A DNA stretch of 36,917 bases, taken from an uncultured Alphaproteobacteria bacterium. Its GTDB lineage: Bacteria > Pseudomonadota > Alphaproteobacteria > HIMB59. The notes under the pieces are model-generated. The model searched no databases, was not told the DNA's origin, and worked only from the letters and a program-made list of their open reading frames with translations. The DNA lies in NCBI GenBank assembly GCA_902521155.1, contig CABYQR010000011.1, positions 1 to 36,917 on the forward strand. Reading direction: 5' to 3'. Both the position numbers and the translations under genes were made by a program. Numbering within the stretch: the first letter of the stretch is position 1; each line of letters starts with the position of its first letter. Below, piece after piece: positions 17,280-26,530 of the stretch.

Positions 17280-17609
17280 TTGAGATTACCCACACTTAAA
17301 AAATCATCTGAATTCTCCAAAATACGAAATAAAGGAGATTATTTTAAAAGTCCTTATTTTAATGGATACATCCTTAAAGACCCAAATGAAGAAAAATTTA
17401 TATTAGGTCTTGTCGCAAGTAAAAAGCTAGGCAATGCCGTGGAGAGAAATCGGTCAAAAAGAAGAGTACGGGAAGCAATTAGAACCTGCAGCTTAATAGA
17501 CACACTTCAAGGTGTCAGATTTGTGCTAATATTAAAAAAAACTATCTTGAAAGTACCATTTATTGATTTAAAACAAGATATTGAAAAATTTTTAAGCCAT
17601 GAAAAATAA
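17280..17609 (+). CDS. rnpA: Ribonuclease P protein component
   Basis: RnpA is the protein cofactor of RNase P, which trims tRNA 5' leaders. The 109 residues include [10 protein letters not shown] near the start and the RNR signature [18 protein letters not shown] (about 57-74). The only sensible start is TTG at 17280; no ATG occurs in frame before the conserved LKK..EF segment. The gap of 3 bases after rpmH suggests translational coupling, perhaps holding RnpA below L34 levels. The 3' end overlaps yidD by 11 bases. Confidence 0.95.
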   Translation: MRLPTLKKSSEFSKIRNKGDYFKSPYFNGYILKDPNEEKFILGLVASKKLGNAVERNRSKRRVREAIRTCSLIDTLQGVRFVLILKKTILKVPFIDLKQDIEKFLSHEK

Positions 17610-17835
17610 TATTCAGCACATTTGGAGTTTAATTTTTATATTCCCAATAAAACTATACCAACTTTTTATTTCTCCCATGTTGCCAAATACTTGTCGCCAC
17701 CTTCCTACTTGTTCAGATTATACCATTGAGGCAATCCAAGAATTTGGTGTTTTAAAAGGTATTTACAAAGGCACTGTTAGAATACTTCGATGCAACCCAC
17801 TCGGCACATCAGGCTTTGACCCGGTAAAAAAATAG
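17599..17835 (+). CDS. yidD: Membrane protein insertion efficiency factor YidD
   Basis: This 78-residue member of the YidD (DUF37) family assists YidC-dependent insertion at the inner membrane. Family marks are the amphipathic [31 protein letters not shown] and the end [16 protein letters not shown]. It overlaps rnpA and is followed one base later by yidC, the standard arrangement. Confidence 0.96.
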   Translation: MKNNIQHIWSLIFIFPIKLYQLFISPMLPNTCRHLPTCSDYTIEAIQEFGVLKGIYKGTVRILRCNPLGTSGFDPVKK

Positions 17836-17836
17836 T

Positions 17837-19525
17837 ATGGAAAATCAAAAAAATTTATTTCTAGCCATTATAATATCAATGGCAATTATATTTGGTTTTC
17901 AATTACTTGTCCCACAACCAGAACGTGCACCTGTATCTGAAGATCAAACAAGAGAGCAGAGTCTCGTTGACCTCAGTCTTCAAGGGTCATCCTCAGGTAC
18001 ATTAATAGATCGATCTGAATTAATTAATAATTCAGGAAGAGTTACTTTTAATAATTCAAAGATTAAAGGCTCTATTAATTTAGCAGGCGCTCTCATTGAT
18101 GATTTAATTTTAATGGAATTTCAAGAAACACTTGATCCCACATCTCCTCTTATTGAATTTTTAAATCCACTTGGATCTGAGAACTCTTATTACCTAGATA
18201 CTGGATGGGTAAGCTCTGATAGCTCAATTGAACTACCTAATATTAAAAGTATTTGGAGTGCTGATAGAAATTCAATCGGTGTCAATGATCCCGTTAAACT
18301 CTCATGGACTAATTCTCAAGATATTACTTTTGAAAAAATAGTGTCACTAGATGAAGATTACCTTTTTAATGTTGATCAAAGAGTTATCAATAAATCAAAA
18401 AAATCCTTTGACCTTTTCCCATATGGTCTCTCAAAAAGACAGGGTATTCCTGATATGCAAAACTTTTTTATTCTTCATGAAGGACCTCTTTCTATTACAG
18501 ATAATGTCTTAGAGGAATTTGACTATGACGACTTAAAAGATAAGAAAAAAATTAAGCTTTCTTCAATTGGTGGATGGATTGGTATGACAGATAAGTATTG
18601 GCAAACTGCTATTATTGCTAATCAAAATGAACCGATCCAGCAAACCTACAGCTACAGTTTTGTTGAAAATACAGATAACTTTCAAACAGACTTAGTAGGA
18701 GATAAAATTACTATCTCAGAAGGATCGAGTATTTCTCATAATCTTAAGTTATTTGCAGGGCCTAAAATAGTAAGTGTAATAGATAGGTATATGGAAGAAC
18801 ACGGTGTTTTAGAATTTGACCGATCCGTTGATTTTGGATGGTTTTATTTTTTAACAAAGCCCATCTTTAATGTTCTTCAATTTATTTTTGGTTATGTAGG
18901 TAACTTTGGTTGGTCAATTATTTTATTCACTTTTTTAATGAGAATTTGTTTTTTCCCTTTAGCACAACAATCTTTTAAATCGATGGCTAAGATGAAAAAA
19001 CTAGGTCCCGAGATGCAACGATTAAAAGAGCAGTACGGGGACGATAAAGCAGGCATGCAAAAGGAAATGATGGCCTTATATAAAAGAGAAAAAGCCAACC
19101 CTATTGCGGGTTGTTTGCCTATTCTATTACAGATACCTGTTTTCTTTGCATTATATAAAGTTTTATTCGTGACTATTGAGATGAGACATGCACCATTTAT
19201 TGGATGGATCCATGATCTATCAGCGCCTGATCCTCTTGGTCTTCTCACGCTCTTTGGTTTTGTTGATTGGAATGTTCCAGGCATCTTACAACTCTTGAAC
19301 ATTGGTATCTGGCCAATATTAATGGGTATTTCTATGTTTCTCCAACAAAAATTAAATCCGGCACCTGTAGATAAAATGCAAGCAAAAATCTTCATGTTCT
19401 TGCCTATTGTCTTTACTTTTGTTTTGGGGGGGTTTGCAGCAGGTTTGGTGATTTATTGGACTACTAATAATGTTTTATCAATGGCTCAACAATACGTTAT
19501 TCAAAGAAAAATTATTAAGAGTTGA
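17837..19525 (+). CDS. yidC: Membrane protein insertase YidC
   Basis: YidC inserts and folds inner-membrane proteins, alone or with SecYEG. The 562 residues comprise an N-terminal membrane helix (about 5-23), a large periplasmic beta domain (about 50-330) and the conserved five-helix core. The core includes the groove arginine in TFLMRICFFPLAQQSF (Arg near 373), the coiled cytoplasmic loop with KLGPEMQRLKEQYGDD, and CLPILLQIPVFFALYKVLF. The C-terminal tail is short. The stop overlaps the engB ATG (TGATG). Confidence 0.97.
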   Translation: MENQKNLFLAIIISMAIIFGFQLLVPQPERAPVSEDQTREQSLVDLSLQGSSSGTLIDRSELINNSGRVTFNNSKIKGSINLAGALIDDLILMEFQETLDPTSPLIEFLNPLGSENSYYLDTGWVSSDSSIELPNIKSIWSADRNSIGVNDPVKLSWTNSQDITFEKIVSLDEDYLFNVDQRVINKSKKSFDLFPYGLSKRQGIPDMQNFFILHEGPLSITDNVLEEFDYDDLKDKKKIKLSSIGGWIGMTDKYWQTAIIANQNEPIQQTYSYSFVENTDNFQTDLVGDKITISEGSSISHNLKLFAGPKIVSVIDRYMEEHGVLEFDRSVDFGWFYFLTKPIFNVLQFIFGYVGNFGWSIILFTFLMRICFFPLAQQSFKSMAKMKKLGPEMQRLKEQYGDDKAGMQKEMMALYKREKANPIAGCLPILLQIPVFFALYKVLFVTIEMRHAPFIGWIHDLSAPDPLGLLTLFGFVDWNVPGILQLLNIGIWPILMGISMFLQQKLNPAPVDKMQAKIFMFLPIVFTFVLGGFAAGLVIYWTTNNVLSMAQQYVIQRKIIKS

Positions 19526-20097
19526 TGAATAATGTTAGTGGCTATTTTAAAAAACCAACTCAATTTCTTTTAAGCGCCGTCCAGCCACGACAATATCCAA
19601 ACGTAGTTTTTCCAGAAGTAGCCTTTATTGGCAGATCCAACGTCGGTAAGTCCAGTCTCATAAACGCCCTTTTCATGGAAAAGTTAGCCCATATTTCAAA
19701 TACACCTGGAAAGACAAGACAAATTAATTTTTTTAATCATGGCGACTCATTAATGGTTGTTGATCTACCCGGCTATGGTTTTGCCAAGATATCTCAAAAA
19801 GAAGCTTATAAAATATCTGATTTAGTTTCTCAATACCTAACAACTCGAGAAAATCTCAAAAAAATTTTTATCCTTATAGATCATTCTTTAGGTCCCAAAA
19901 AAATAGATATGGAGATGCTTAATTCTATGAAAAGCATTAAAGAAAAAATTTTTATTTGTTATACTAAAAGTGATAAGAAGGTAAAAGAACGCTCTCCTTA
20001 TTTAAAGGATTTGGAAAAATTTGATCAATTAATAGTTAGCTCTAAATTAAATAATAATATTTTTGAGTTACAAAAAAAAATTGCAGAAATTCTCTAA
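19525..20097 (+). CDS. engB: Ribosome biogenesis GTPase YsxC/EngB
   Basis: EngB is an essential Ras-like GTPase of 50S subunit assembly. GTPase motifs are G1 GRSNVGKS (36-43), the switch I segment SNTPGKTRQINFF (about 59-71), G3 DLPGYG (80-85) and G4 TKSD (147-150). I start it at the ATG overlapping the yidC stop, giving 190 residues; a TTG one codon upstream is possible. Many alphaproteobacteria have argB next, but here a HAD phosphatase gene follows after 44 bases. Confidence 0.95.
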   Translation: MNNVSGYFKKPTQFLLSAVQPRQYPNVVFPEVAFIGRSNVGKSSLINALFMEKLAHISNTPGKTRQINFFNHGDSLMVVDLPGYGFAKISQKEAYKISDLVSQYLTTRENLKKIFILIDHSLGPKKIDMEMLNSMKSIKEKIFICYTKSDKKVKERSPYLKDLEKFDQLIVSSKLNNNIFELQKKIAEIL

Positions 20098-20141
20098 ATA
20101 ATCTTTGAAATTATTTTATAAAGCATTAGTTTAACACGCTT

Positions 20142-20825
20142 ATGAAAAATACCTCTAACTGGGTCTTTGACTTAGATAATACACTATATAAAGCAGAATG
20201 TGGTCTGTTCGACAAAGTCCATATTTTAATGGGACGATTTATTGAGGAGAAATTAAATTTATCCTCAGGGGAGGCTCAAGCCTTAAGATCAAAATACTAT
20301 CATCAATACGGCACTACTCTTCGTGGATTGATGATTGAACATAAAATTAATCCCGATGAATACTTAGATTATGTTCACCAAATTAATTATGATGTCGTTT
20401 CCGCCAATGAAAGTCTTAAAAATACAATTCAAGAACTAAAAGGTAAGAAATATATTTTTACAAATGCTAATTATGGACATGTAGAAAAAGTCCTAGAAAA
20501 ACTTAAAATGGAAAATATTTTTGATGGTTGCTTTGATATTTCGGAAAGTGATTATTTACCGAAACCTCACAAAGAAATATATGACTCTTTTCAAAAAAAA
20601 TTTAATTTAGATAATTCTTCAACTGCAATGTTTGAAGATTTGCATATTAACCTGAAGGTGCCTTCTGCTATGGGATGGGAAACTGTCTGGGTAACCAATA
20701 ACTTAGAATACAACTTAAACAAAGACGTCAACCAACAAGAAGATATTCAGAAAATCATTGATGAAAAAGGCTACATATCTCATGTTACAGATAATTTGGA
20801 AAATTTTTTAAATAACGTAAAATAG
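20142..20825 (+). CDS. HAD-superfamily pyrimidine 5'-nucleotidase-like hydrolase
   Basis: This 227-residue HAD phosphatase carries motif I DLDNT (D10 and D12), motif II FTNAN (T107), the motif III Lys at 141 ([10 protein letters not shown]) and motif [10 protein letters not shown] (E165, D166). The DLDNTLY form and a helical cap of about 80 residues match the Sdt1/pyrimidine 5'-nucleotidase branch. Substrate is not deducible from the sequence. The place between engB and dapD is conserved in alphaproteobacteria. Confidence 0.85.
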   Translation: MKNTSNWVFDLDNTLYKAECGLFDKVHILMGRFIEEKLNLSSGEAQALRSKYYHQYGTTLRGLMIEHKINPDEYLDYVHQINYDVVSANESLKNTIQELKGKKYIFTNANYGHVEKVLEKLKMENIFDGCFDISESDYLPKPHKEIYDSFQKKFNLDNSSTAMFEDLHINLKVPSAMGWETVWVTNNLEYNLNKDVNQQEDIQKIIDEKGYISHVTDNLENFLNNVK

Positions 20826-20833
20826 GAGCAGGT

Positions 20834-21664
20834 ATGAGCAATCAAGAAACTATTGAAAATCTTTGGGAAAAGAAGGATGAAATTAACTTTATTGAAAATA
20901 TTGAAGCAAGAAACTCCGTTCTTGAGGTTTTAGATAATTTAGATAAAGGAAAACTTAGGGTTTGTGAAAAAATAGAAGGAAACTGGATTGTTAATCAATG
21001 GCTCAAAAAAACAATTTTGTTAAGTTTTCGAATTCAAGATATGGAAATCATTTCGGGAGGACCAAGTGTAGTTGGTGGAACTTCTAGTTGGTGGGACAAG
21101 GTTCCATCCAAGTTTCAAAACTGGGAATCTCAAGATTTTCGAGATGCAGGTTTTAGAGCGGTTCCAAATTGTGTTGTGAGAAGATCAGCTTTTGTATCTA
21201 AAAGTGCCGTATTAATGCCCTGCTTTATAAATTTGGGAGCGTATGTTGATGAAGGTACGATGGTAGATACTTGGGCAACAGTAGGTTCGTGTGCACAGGT
21301 TGGAAAGAATTGCCATATCTCTGGAGGAGCAGGTATCGGAGGTGTCCTAGAACCTCTCCAAGCTAATCCTGTAATTATTGAAGATAATTGCTTCATAGGA
21401 GCTCGATCAGAAGTGGCTGAAGGAGTTATTGTTGGAGAAGGATCGGTTTTATCAATGGGGGTTTTTATAGGAGCCTCTACAAAAATATATGATCGCGATA
21501 CAGGTATTACTCATATGGGTAAAGTTCCTCCCTACTCTGTTGTTGTACCTGGAAGTATGCCAAGCTCCAAAGGTGATGCCTCTTTATATTGTGCTGTTAT
21601 TGTCAAAACAGTTGATGAAAAAACAAGATCAAAAACTTCTGTCAATGAATTACTTAGGGATTAA
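20834..21664 (+). CDS. dapD: Tetrahydrodipicolinate N-succinyltransferase
   Basis: DapD transfers succinyl from succinyl-CoA to tetrahydrodipicolinate in the lysine/diaminopimelate pathway. The 276 residues have the helical N-terminal domain and a left-handed beta-helix of hexapeptide repeats (about 105-230). Diagnostic stretches are [19 protein letters not shown] and [22 protein letters not shown] precedes the ATG. dapE starts at the next base after its stop. Confidence 0.97.
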   Translation: MSNQETIENLWEKKDEINFIENIEARNSVLEVLDNLDKGKLRVCEKIEGNWIVNQWLKKTILLSFRIQDMEIISGGPSVVGGTSSWWDKVPSKFQNWESQDFRDAGFRAVPNCVVRRSAFVSKSAVLMPCFINLGAYVDEGTMVDTWATVGSCAQVGKNCHISGGAGIGGVLEPLQANPVIIEDNCFIGARSEVAEGVIVGEGSVLSMGVFIGASTKIYDRDTGITHMGKVPPYSVVVPGSMPSSKGDASLYCAVIVKTVDEKTRSKTSVNELLRD

Positions 21665-22825
21665 ATGTTAGACACAATTGAATTATCAAAAAAACTTATA
21701 TCGTTTGACTCTATCACTCCCGCCAAACAAGATATTTTTAATTTTTTAATAAAAACTTTTGAAGAGAATGGCTTCTCCACAAAACAATTAAACTTTGATG
21801 GTGATGGAAGCTATGAAGTAATAAATTTAATGGCTACTTATGGCTCCCCTAATACCAATGCCAAACATTTTAATTTTTTATGTCACGTGGATGTTGTGCC
21901 TCCAGGAAATGTAGAAGACTGGGATACGCCTCCTTTTGAGCCCACTATTAAAGATGGTTATCTATTTGGACGTGGATCTGAAGACATGAAAGGGTGTACT
22001 GCTGCAAGTATGGTCAGTGTCTTCAAATTTATTAGGGATAATAAGGATTTTAATGGAACAATTAGCTTTATCATTACCGGAGATGAAGAGGCAGACTCAG
22101 TCAATGGTGTTGATAAAGTCGTAAATTGGATCAAAGAAAATAATATCAGAATTGATGGTTCAATAGCTACAGAGTCCTCCTCAGAAAAAGTTATTGGAGA
22201 TCAAATTAAGGTAGGAAGAAAAGGAGCTGTAAACATAAAGATTGAAATTATCGGGAAACAAGGACATGCGGCATATCCTCAACTAGCACAAAACCCTGTT
22301 CATTGCATGTCAAAAATGATTTCATTTTTTGATGATCAGGTCTTAGATAATGGAGCAGAGTACTTTGAGCCTTCAACTTTACAATTTACTCAATTAGATT
22401 TAAATAATAAAGCAAGTAACGTCATTCCAGAGAAAGTTATTGCATTAGCTGATATGCGTTTTAATGATAATTGGGATAAAGAAAAAATCAAAAAATATTT
22501 TGATGAGCACTTAACAAGAATATGTAAAGAAAATAACTGCTCATACGATTTAAAATTAACTTTTCGAGGTTTACCTTTTCAAGCTTTTAATAGTCCTTTT
22601 ACCATACATTGTCTAAATGCTATTAAAGATGTTACAGGATTAGAGGCTAAGCAAGATACTGGTGGAGGAACTTCAGATGCAAGATTTATGCAAAGAGTAT
22701 GTCCTGTATTTGAATTTGGCACTATTAATAAAACACTTCATAAAGTAAATGAGTGTGTTTCTATCGAAGATCTCAAAACCACAGAAAAAATTTATTACAA
22801 AACTTTAGAAAACTTTTTTCAATGA
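21665..22825 (+). CDS. dapE: Succinyl-diaminopimelate desuccinylase
   Basis: This zinc peptidase-fold enzyme removes succinate from N-succinyl-L,L-diaminopimelate, the step after DapC. The 386 residues contain the metal and catalytic residues H74 and D76 (HVDVVPPG), D107 (GRGSEDMKG), E141 and E142 (GDEEAD), and the C-terminal His in NKTLHKVNE. The usual GRGAADMKG reads GRGSEDMKG. dapD-dapE are adjacent and coupled. The stop overlaps the peroxiredoxin ATG (ATGA). Confidence 0.96.
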   Translation: MLDTIELSKKLISFDSITPAKQDIFNFLIKTFEENGFSTKQLNFDGDGSYEVINLMATYGSPNTNAKHFNFLCHVDVVPPGNVEDWDTPPFEPTIKDGYLFGRGSEDMKGCTAASMVSVFKFIRDNKDFNGTISFIITGDEEADSVNGVDKVVNWIKENNIRIDGSIATESSSEKVIGDQIKVGRKGAVNIKIEIIGKQGHAAYPQLAQNPVHCMSKMISFFDDQVLDNGAEYFEPSTLQFTQLDLNNKASNVIPEKVIALADMRFNDNWDKEKIKKYFDEHLTRICKENNCSYDLKLTFRGLPFQAFNSPFTIHCLNAIKDVTGLEAKQDTGGGTSDARFMQRVCPVFEFGTINKTLHKVNECVSIEDLKTTEKIYYKTLENFFQ

Positions 22826-23301
22826 TAAAAGAAGGAGATCTTCTTCCTAATGTCACCCTTAGATCAGTAGCAGAAGATGGTACTCAAAACTTTAATTTAT
22901 ATGAAAAGTTTAAAGAAAAAAATGCATTAATAATTTGTGTCCCCGGTGCTTTTACTTCTACTTGTCATATTCAACACCTCCCTCCTTATATTAAAGGCTC
23001 AGAGAAATTAATGGCTGAAAAAAAACTAGATTATTTATGTTGTATCTCAACTAATGATCCTTATGTATTAGACCTATGGAGAACAAACCTAGGTAACTCC
23101 AAAATTACCTTTCTCTCAGATGGTAACTTTGAATTTTTAAATTCTACACAACTTATAAGAAATCATGAAAAAAGCTTTATGGGAGATCGATTGATAAGGT
23201 CAATTCTTTTATCAAAAAACTTAAAAGTAACTAAATTAATACAAGACAATCCTGGGGAGCTTGATAAAACTGGCTTTGAATCAGTCTTAAAAACTATCTA
23301 A
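22822..23301 (+). CDS. Peroxiredoxin (Prx5-like, AhpC/TSA fold)
   Basis: This thiol peroxidase reduces hydroperoxides. The active-site segment VPGAFTSTCHIQHLPPY gives peroxidatic C48; Prx5 enzymes usually read PGAFTPTC, so a Pro is Ser here. C39, C73 and C74 are the other visible cysteines, and no cysteine sits at the usual Prx5 C-terminal resolving position, suggesting a 1-Cys mechanism. The ATG at 22822 overlaps the dapE stop and fits the family N-terminus; an upstream extension inside dapE would be spurious. The last 15 bases overlap the convergent glycosyltransferase gene. Confidence 0.87.
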   Translation: MIKEGDLLPNVTLRSVAEDGTQNFNLYEKFKEKNALIICVPGAFTSTCHIQHLPPYIKGSEKLMAEKKLDYLCCISTNDPYVLDLWRTNLGNSKITFLSDGNFEFLNSTQLIRNHEKSFMGDRLIRSILLSKNLKVTKLIQDNPGELDKTGFESVLKTI

Positions 23302-24333
23302 ATATTCTTTGATTTTTTTAATATTTTCAAATTTTTTGGCCATTTGATGACTTTTTTTACTCAACTTATCTAGATTATTAAGAACATCTATAACGCTCAT
23401 AGTTAAATCTTTTATGTTATTTTCTTTAACTATCTTGCCATTCTTATTGATTGACTCAGGGGTTCCCCCACTATCACTTACAATACATGGAAGGCCAAAT
23501 GCTGCTGCCTCTATATTAGAAATACCAAATCCCTCAACACTATCTGGTGTCGTTATCGTAGGCATAATATGAATCTTACTTTCATTGTATATTCTCGACG
23601 GCTTTATATTCTCATCAATAAAGCTAACTTGTTTTATTAAATTATATTTCATGACTAGATCTTTCAACCTCGATAGCTCTGGACCATTACCTAAAATAGC
23701 ATATTTCAAAATTAATTTATGGTTATTCTTTAAAAGAGATAGGCTTTCCAAAACTAAATGGTGTCCTTTTCGATATTCTAATCTAGCTACAGTACACAAG
23801 TCATATTTCTTTTTTGAATTAGGTGTTTCAATAGATTTTATAAAAGCTGGATAGATTATTTTATATTTTTGGTTGTGAAGTTTTTTTAAATTTTTAAAAA
23901 ATAATTTTTGTGTATATAGAGAATTAAAAATTATACCATCTGCTTTTTTTAGTGAAGATAAAATTCTATCAACTTTTTTTAGGTTTAAAATTTCATTACC
24001 GTGTATTAAACATATTTTTTTTATTGGAATATTTTTATCAAAACTCTCTAAGGACTTCCAGCTATCAAAAAAGACTTTATCAAAATTATTATCTTTAAAT
24101 AAATTGTTTGCAAAATTTGATTTAATTCTTTTCCTTAGAAATTTAAGTTGATCAAATCTATGTATTTCAAATTTTTGATTATTGTCAAACTTAGAACTAA
24201 AGTACTTAGATCCATCAGCTAGTACTTTAACATTGTGTCCTAATATTGCTGCTTGGGATGCTATATTTGTCATTACTGACTCTATTCCTCCTAGTTTGGG
24301 GGCAAAGCATTGGGTGTAAACTAAGATGTTCAA
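23287..24333 (-). CDS. Glycosyltransferase family 4 (GT-B fold)
   Basis: This 348-residue GT4-like enzyme would transfer a sugar from a nucleotide-sugar donor to an envelope glycan or lipid. The N-terminal acceptor domain has FAPKLGGIESVM (about 10-21). The donor domain has VARLEYRKGH and EGFGISNIEAAAFGLPCIVSDSGGTPESI with the E-x7-E-type signature. The start is TTG at 24333, overlapping the truA stop by four bases; no ATG precedes the conserved NILVYTQCF. It is the last gene of def-fmt-truA, an unusual partner for tRNA and translation genes. The acceptor is unknown. Confidence 0.85.
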   Translation of the reverse strand: MNILVYTQCFAPKLGGIESVMTNIASQAAILGHNVKVLADGSKYFSSKFDNNQKFEIHRFDQLKFLRKRIKSNFANNLFKDNNFDKVFFDSWKSLESFDKNIPIKKICLIHGNEILNLKKVDRILSSLKKADGIIFNSLYTQKLFFKNLKKLHNQKYKIIYPAFIKSIETPNSKKKYDLCTVARLEYRKGHHLVLESLSLLKNNHKLILKYAILGNGPELSRLKDLVMKYNLIKQVSFIDENIKPSRIYNESKIHIMPTITTPDSVEGFGISNIEAAAFGLPCIVSDSGGTPESINKNGKIVKENNIKDLTMSVIDVLNNLDKLSKKSHQMAKKFENIKKIKEYLDSF

Positions 24334-25067
24334 TAGGTTATCTCTTTTAGTATTAATCCTCTTGGTGGCATAGTTGGGCCTGCTAAGGCTCTGTTCTTTA
24401 ATGCCAATAATTCTTTAATCCAGGATGGATCTTTGTTATTTAAGCCTATTTCTAATAATGTTCCCACCATTATTCTAATTTGCTGGTAGAGAAAAGACTG
24501 GGCTTGAAAAATAAAAATAATTTTATCATTGGAGGTTTCTATGCTCGTGAACTCGACTGATTTAATTGGAGATTTTGCTTGGCACCCTCTACCTCGAAAA
24601 GAGCTAAAATCATGCCTACCTTTAAAATAAACAATTGCTTCATTCATAGCATCAATGTCTAAATTCTGTTTTACATGAATACTATAATCCCCTTCAAGCA
24701 CAGAGGGAGAGGGAGTATTATAAACTTGGTAACAGTAAGTCTTTTTATTTTTGCTAAATCTTGCGTTAAAGTCTTCTGAAACATTTTCTACTTTAGAAAT
24801 CTTAATTTTCTCATTTCCTAAGTGAAAATTTAATCCATTTAAAATTTGGTAATCTGAAAATTTTTTGTCTAGATTGAAATTTGCGCATTGAGCTAAAGCA
24901 TGAACTCCTGCATCTGTTCTACCAGCCCCTTGAATTGTTTTTTTTTCACCTGAAAATTTGAAAATTGCTTTTTCAATTTCTCCTTGAACAGTTTTTTCAT
25001 CTTTTTGATACTGCCAACCACTATATGGTGTTCCTGCATATTCAATTGTTAACTTAATGTTAGCCAT
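24330..25067 (-). CDS. truA: tRNA pseudouridine synthase A
   Basis: TruA makes pseudouridine 38-40 in the tRNA anticodon stem-loop. The catalytic Asp is D52 in GAGRTDAGVHALAQ. Further marks are FSSFRGRGCQAKSP and the C-terminal MVGTLLEIGL. I choose the ATG at 25067 (245 residues) because KLTIEYAGTPYSGWQ is the conserved start; a TTG at 25082 would add five residues. The start overlaps the fmt end by 8 bases. Confidence 0.95.
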   Translation of the reverse strand: MANIKLTIEYAGTPYSGWQYQKDEKTVQGEIEKAIFKFSGEKKTIQGAGRTDAGVHALAQCANFNLDKKFSDYQILNGLNFHLGNEKIKISKVENVSEDFNARFSKNKKTYCYQVYNTPSPSVLEGDYSIHVKQNLDIDAMNEAIVYFKGRHDFSSFRGRGCQAKSPIKSVEFTSIETSNDKIIFIFQAQSFLYQQIRIMVGTLLEIGLNNKDPSWIKELLALKNRALAGPTMPPRGLILKEITY

Positions 25068-25989
25068 TAATATTTTTGCCAATAGTAAAGCTGTGTTTTC
25101 CTAATAAGAACTGCTTAATAGTCATAGCTTTTTTTCCTTCTGGTTGAATCTCTATAATATCCAAACTTCCATTTTTACAAGCTATCGTAAGAGGGGTATC
25201 AACTACTTCGCCAGGCGATCCTTTCAATTCAGAAATTCTTGCTTTTAAAATTTTAAATCTTGAACCTTCATATAAAAACCACATGGAAGGATAGGGATAA
25301 AAGGCTCTTATTTTCTGATTTATCTCAGAGGCACTTAGTGACCAAGTAATTTTAGTTTCAGACTTTTTAATTTTTGAAGCATAAGTACTTGAGCTGTTAT
25401 CTTGTTGTAAGGGAGAGATCTTTCCTGATAAATATTTCTCTAGATTATTAAAAAGCAAAGAGCAAGAGTCATAGCTCATTTTATCAATAAGTGATTTTCC
25501 GTTGGTATCGTTTGATATTGGTATTTCTTGTGAAGCTATTATAGGTCCTTCATCTAACCCTTCATTCATTTTCATAATAGTTATACCTGATGATTTATCA
25601 CCATTCTCGATAGCTCTTTGTACTGGTGCGGCACCCCTCCATTTAGGAAGAAGAGAGGCATGAATATTTACAAATCCATAAAGGGGAACGTTTAGCCAGT
25701 TGGCAGGAATAATTTTTCCATAAGCAAATAAAACAGCAATATCGGGCCTAAGTGATTGAAATTGTTCTAAGGATAAATCATTAAGTTTACTTGGGGTAAA
25801 AACAGGTAAAAGTTGGCTTTCAGCCCATTGATGCACAGGTGTTGCAATTTCTTTCATTCCCCTTGATTTTTTTTTTGGCTCTTGGGAATATATACCAACA
25901 ATTTTATAACCTCCTAGGTATAGAGTTTTTAAGGGAGGTAATGCAAATTCTGGTGAGCCAAAAAAAACTAATCTATATTTTTTTGTCAT
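25060..25989 (-). CDS. fmt: Methionyl-tRNA formyltransferase
   Basis: Fmt formylates initiator Met-tRNA using 10-formyl-THF. The 309 residues show FFGSPEFALP at the start, the catalytic Asn-His pair N108 and H110 (NIHASLLPKWRGAAP) and D146 (MNEGLDEGP). A Lys cluster (EPKKKSRG) is encoded by a run of ten A (plus-strand T10 at 25867-25876). The gene overlaps def by 17 bases. def-fmt is the standard pairing for adding and removing the formyl group. Confidence 0.97.
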   Translation of the reverse strand: MTKKYRLVFFGSPEFALPPLKTLYLGGYKIVGIYSQEPKKKSRGMKEIATPVHQWAESQLLPVFTPSKLNDLSLEQFQSLRPDIAVLFAYGKIIPANWLNVPLYGFVNIHASLLPKWRGAAPVQRAIENGDKSSGITIMKMNEGLDEGPIIASQEIPISNDTNGKSLIDKMSYDSCSLLFNNLEKYLSGKISPLQQDNSSSTYASKIKKSETKITWSLSASEINQKIRAFYPYPSMWFLYEGSRFKILKARISELKGSPGEVVDTPLTIACKNGSLDIIEIQPEGKKAMTIKQFLLGKHSFTIGKNING

Positions 25990-26500
25990 TTGAGCTATTA
26001 TTTTCTTTTTTAAATTTTTTCATTTTTCGAATTATTACGTCTCTTTTTAATCTACTTAAGTAATCTACAAAGAGTATTCCATTAAGGTGATCTAATTCAT
26101 GTTGGATTATTCTTGAGGTAAATCCATCCGTAGTTAAAGTTTTTTTTTTATTATTTTCATCTAAATATTTGATTGTTAATTGATCCGGACGATCAATTTC
26201 TGCAAAATGCTCAGGAAAAGACAAACATCCCTCTTCGTAGGATACTGTTTTATCATCTATAGAAACTAAAGAAGGATTAATCATTATCAGTGGTTTTTTT
26301 TCCTCTTCCCTAGCACCAGAGTCTAAAATAAATATTCTTTTATTAATTCCTACTTGAGGTGCAGCTAGTCCTACTCCGTTAGCCTCATACATTGCTTCAA
26401 ACATTTTTTTTATTAAGTCACGGTGGTGATCATCTACCTGAGATAAAGGTTCACATACTTTTTTGAGCATAGGGTCAGGAGCATAGACAATTTTCAACAT
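25973..26500 (-). CDS. def: Peptide deformylase
   Basis: This Fe/Zn metallopeptidase removes the N-formyl group from nascent proteins. All three motifs are present: GVGLAAPQVG (42-51), EGCLSFP with metal ligand C92, and HELDH at 134-138. The 175-residue length is normal. It is first in def-fmt-truA-glycosyltransferase and diverges from a thioesterase gene across about 30 bases. Confidence 0.97.
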   Translation of the reverse strand: MLKIVYAPDPMLKKVCEPLSQVDDHHRDLIKKMFEAMYEANGVGLAAPQVGINKRIFILDSGAREEEKKPLIMINPSLVSIDDKTVSYEEGCLSFPEHFAEIDRPDQLTIKYLDENNKKKTLTTDGFTSRIIQHELDHLNGILFVDYLSRLKRDVIIRKMKKFKKENNSSNDKKI

Positions 26501-26530
26501 TAGAAGTAATATAGGATAATTAATTTGGTT

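Noticed and set aside
18892-19395. A long minus-strand open frame inside yidC
   Set aside because: It is antisense to the conserved YidC core and has no family resemblance. Similar shadow frames occur inside atpG, dapD, kdsB, pheA and others.
22753-22821. An upstream GTG start for the peroxiredoxin
   Set aside because: The added residues lie inside dapE and do not match the family. The ATG at 22822 overlaps the dapE stop in the usual coupled way.
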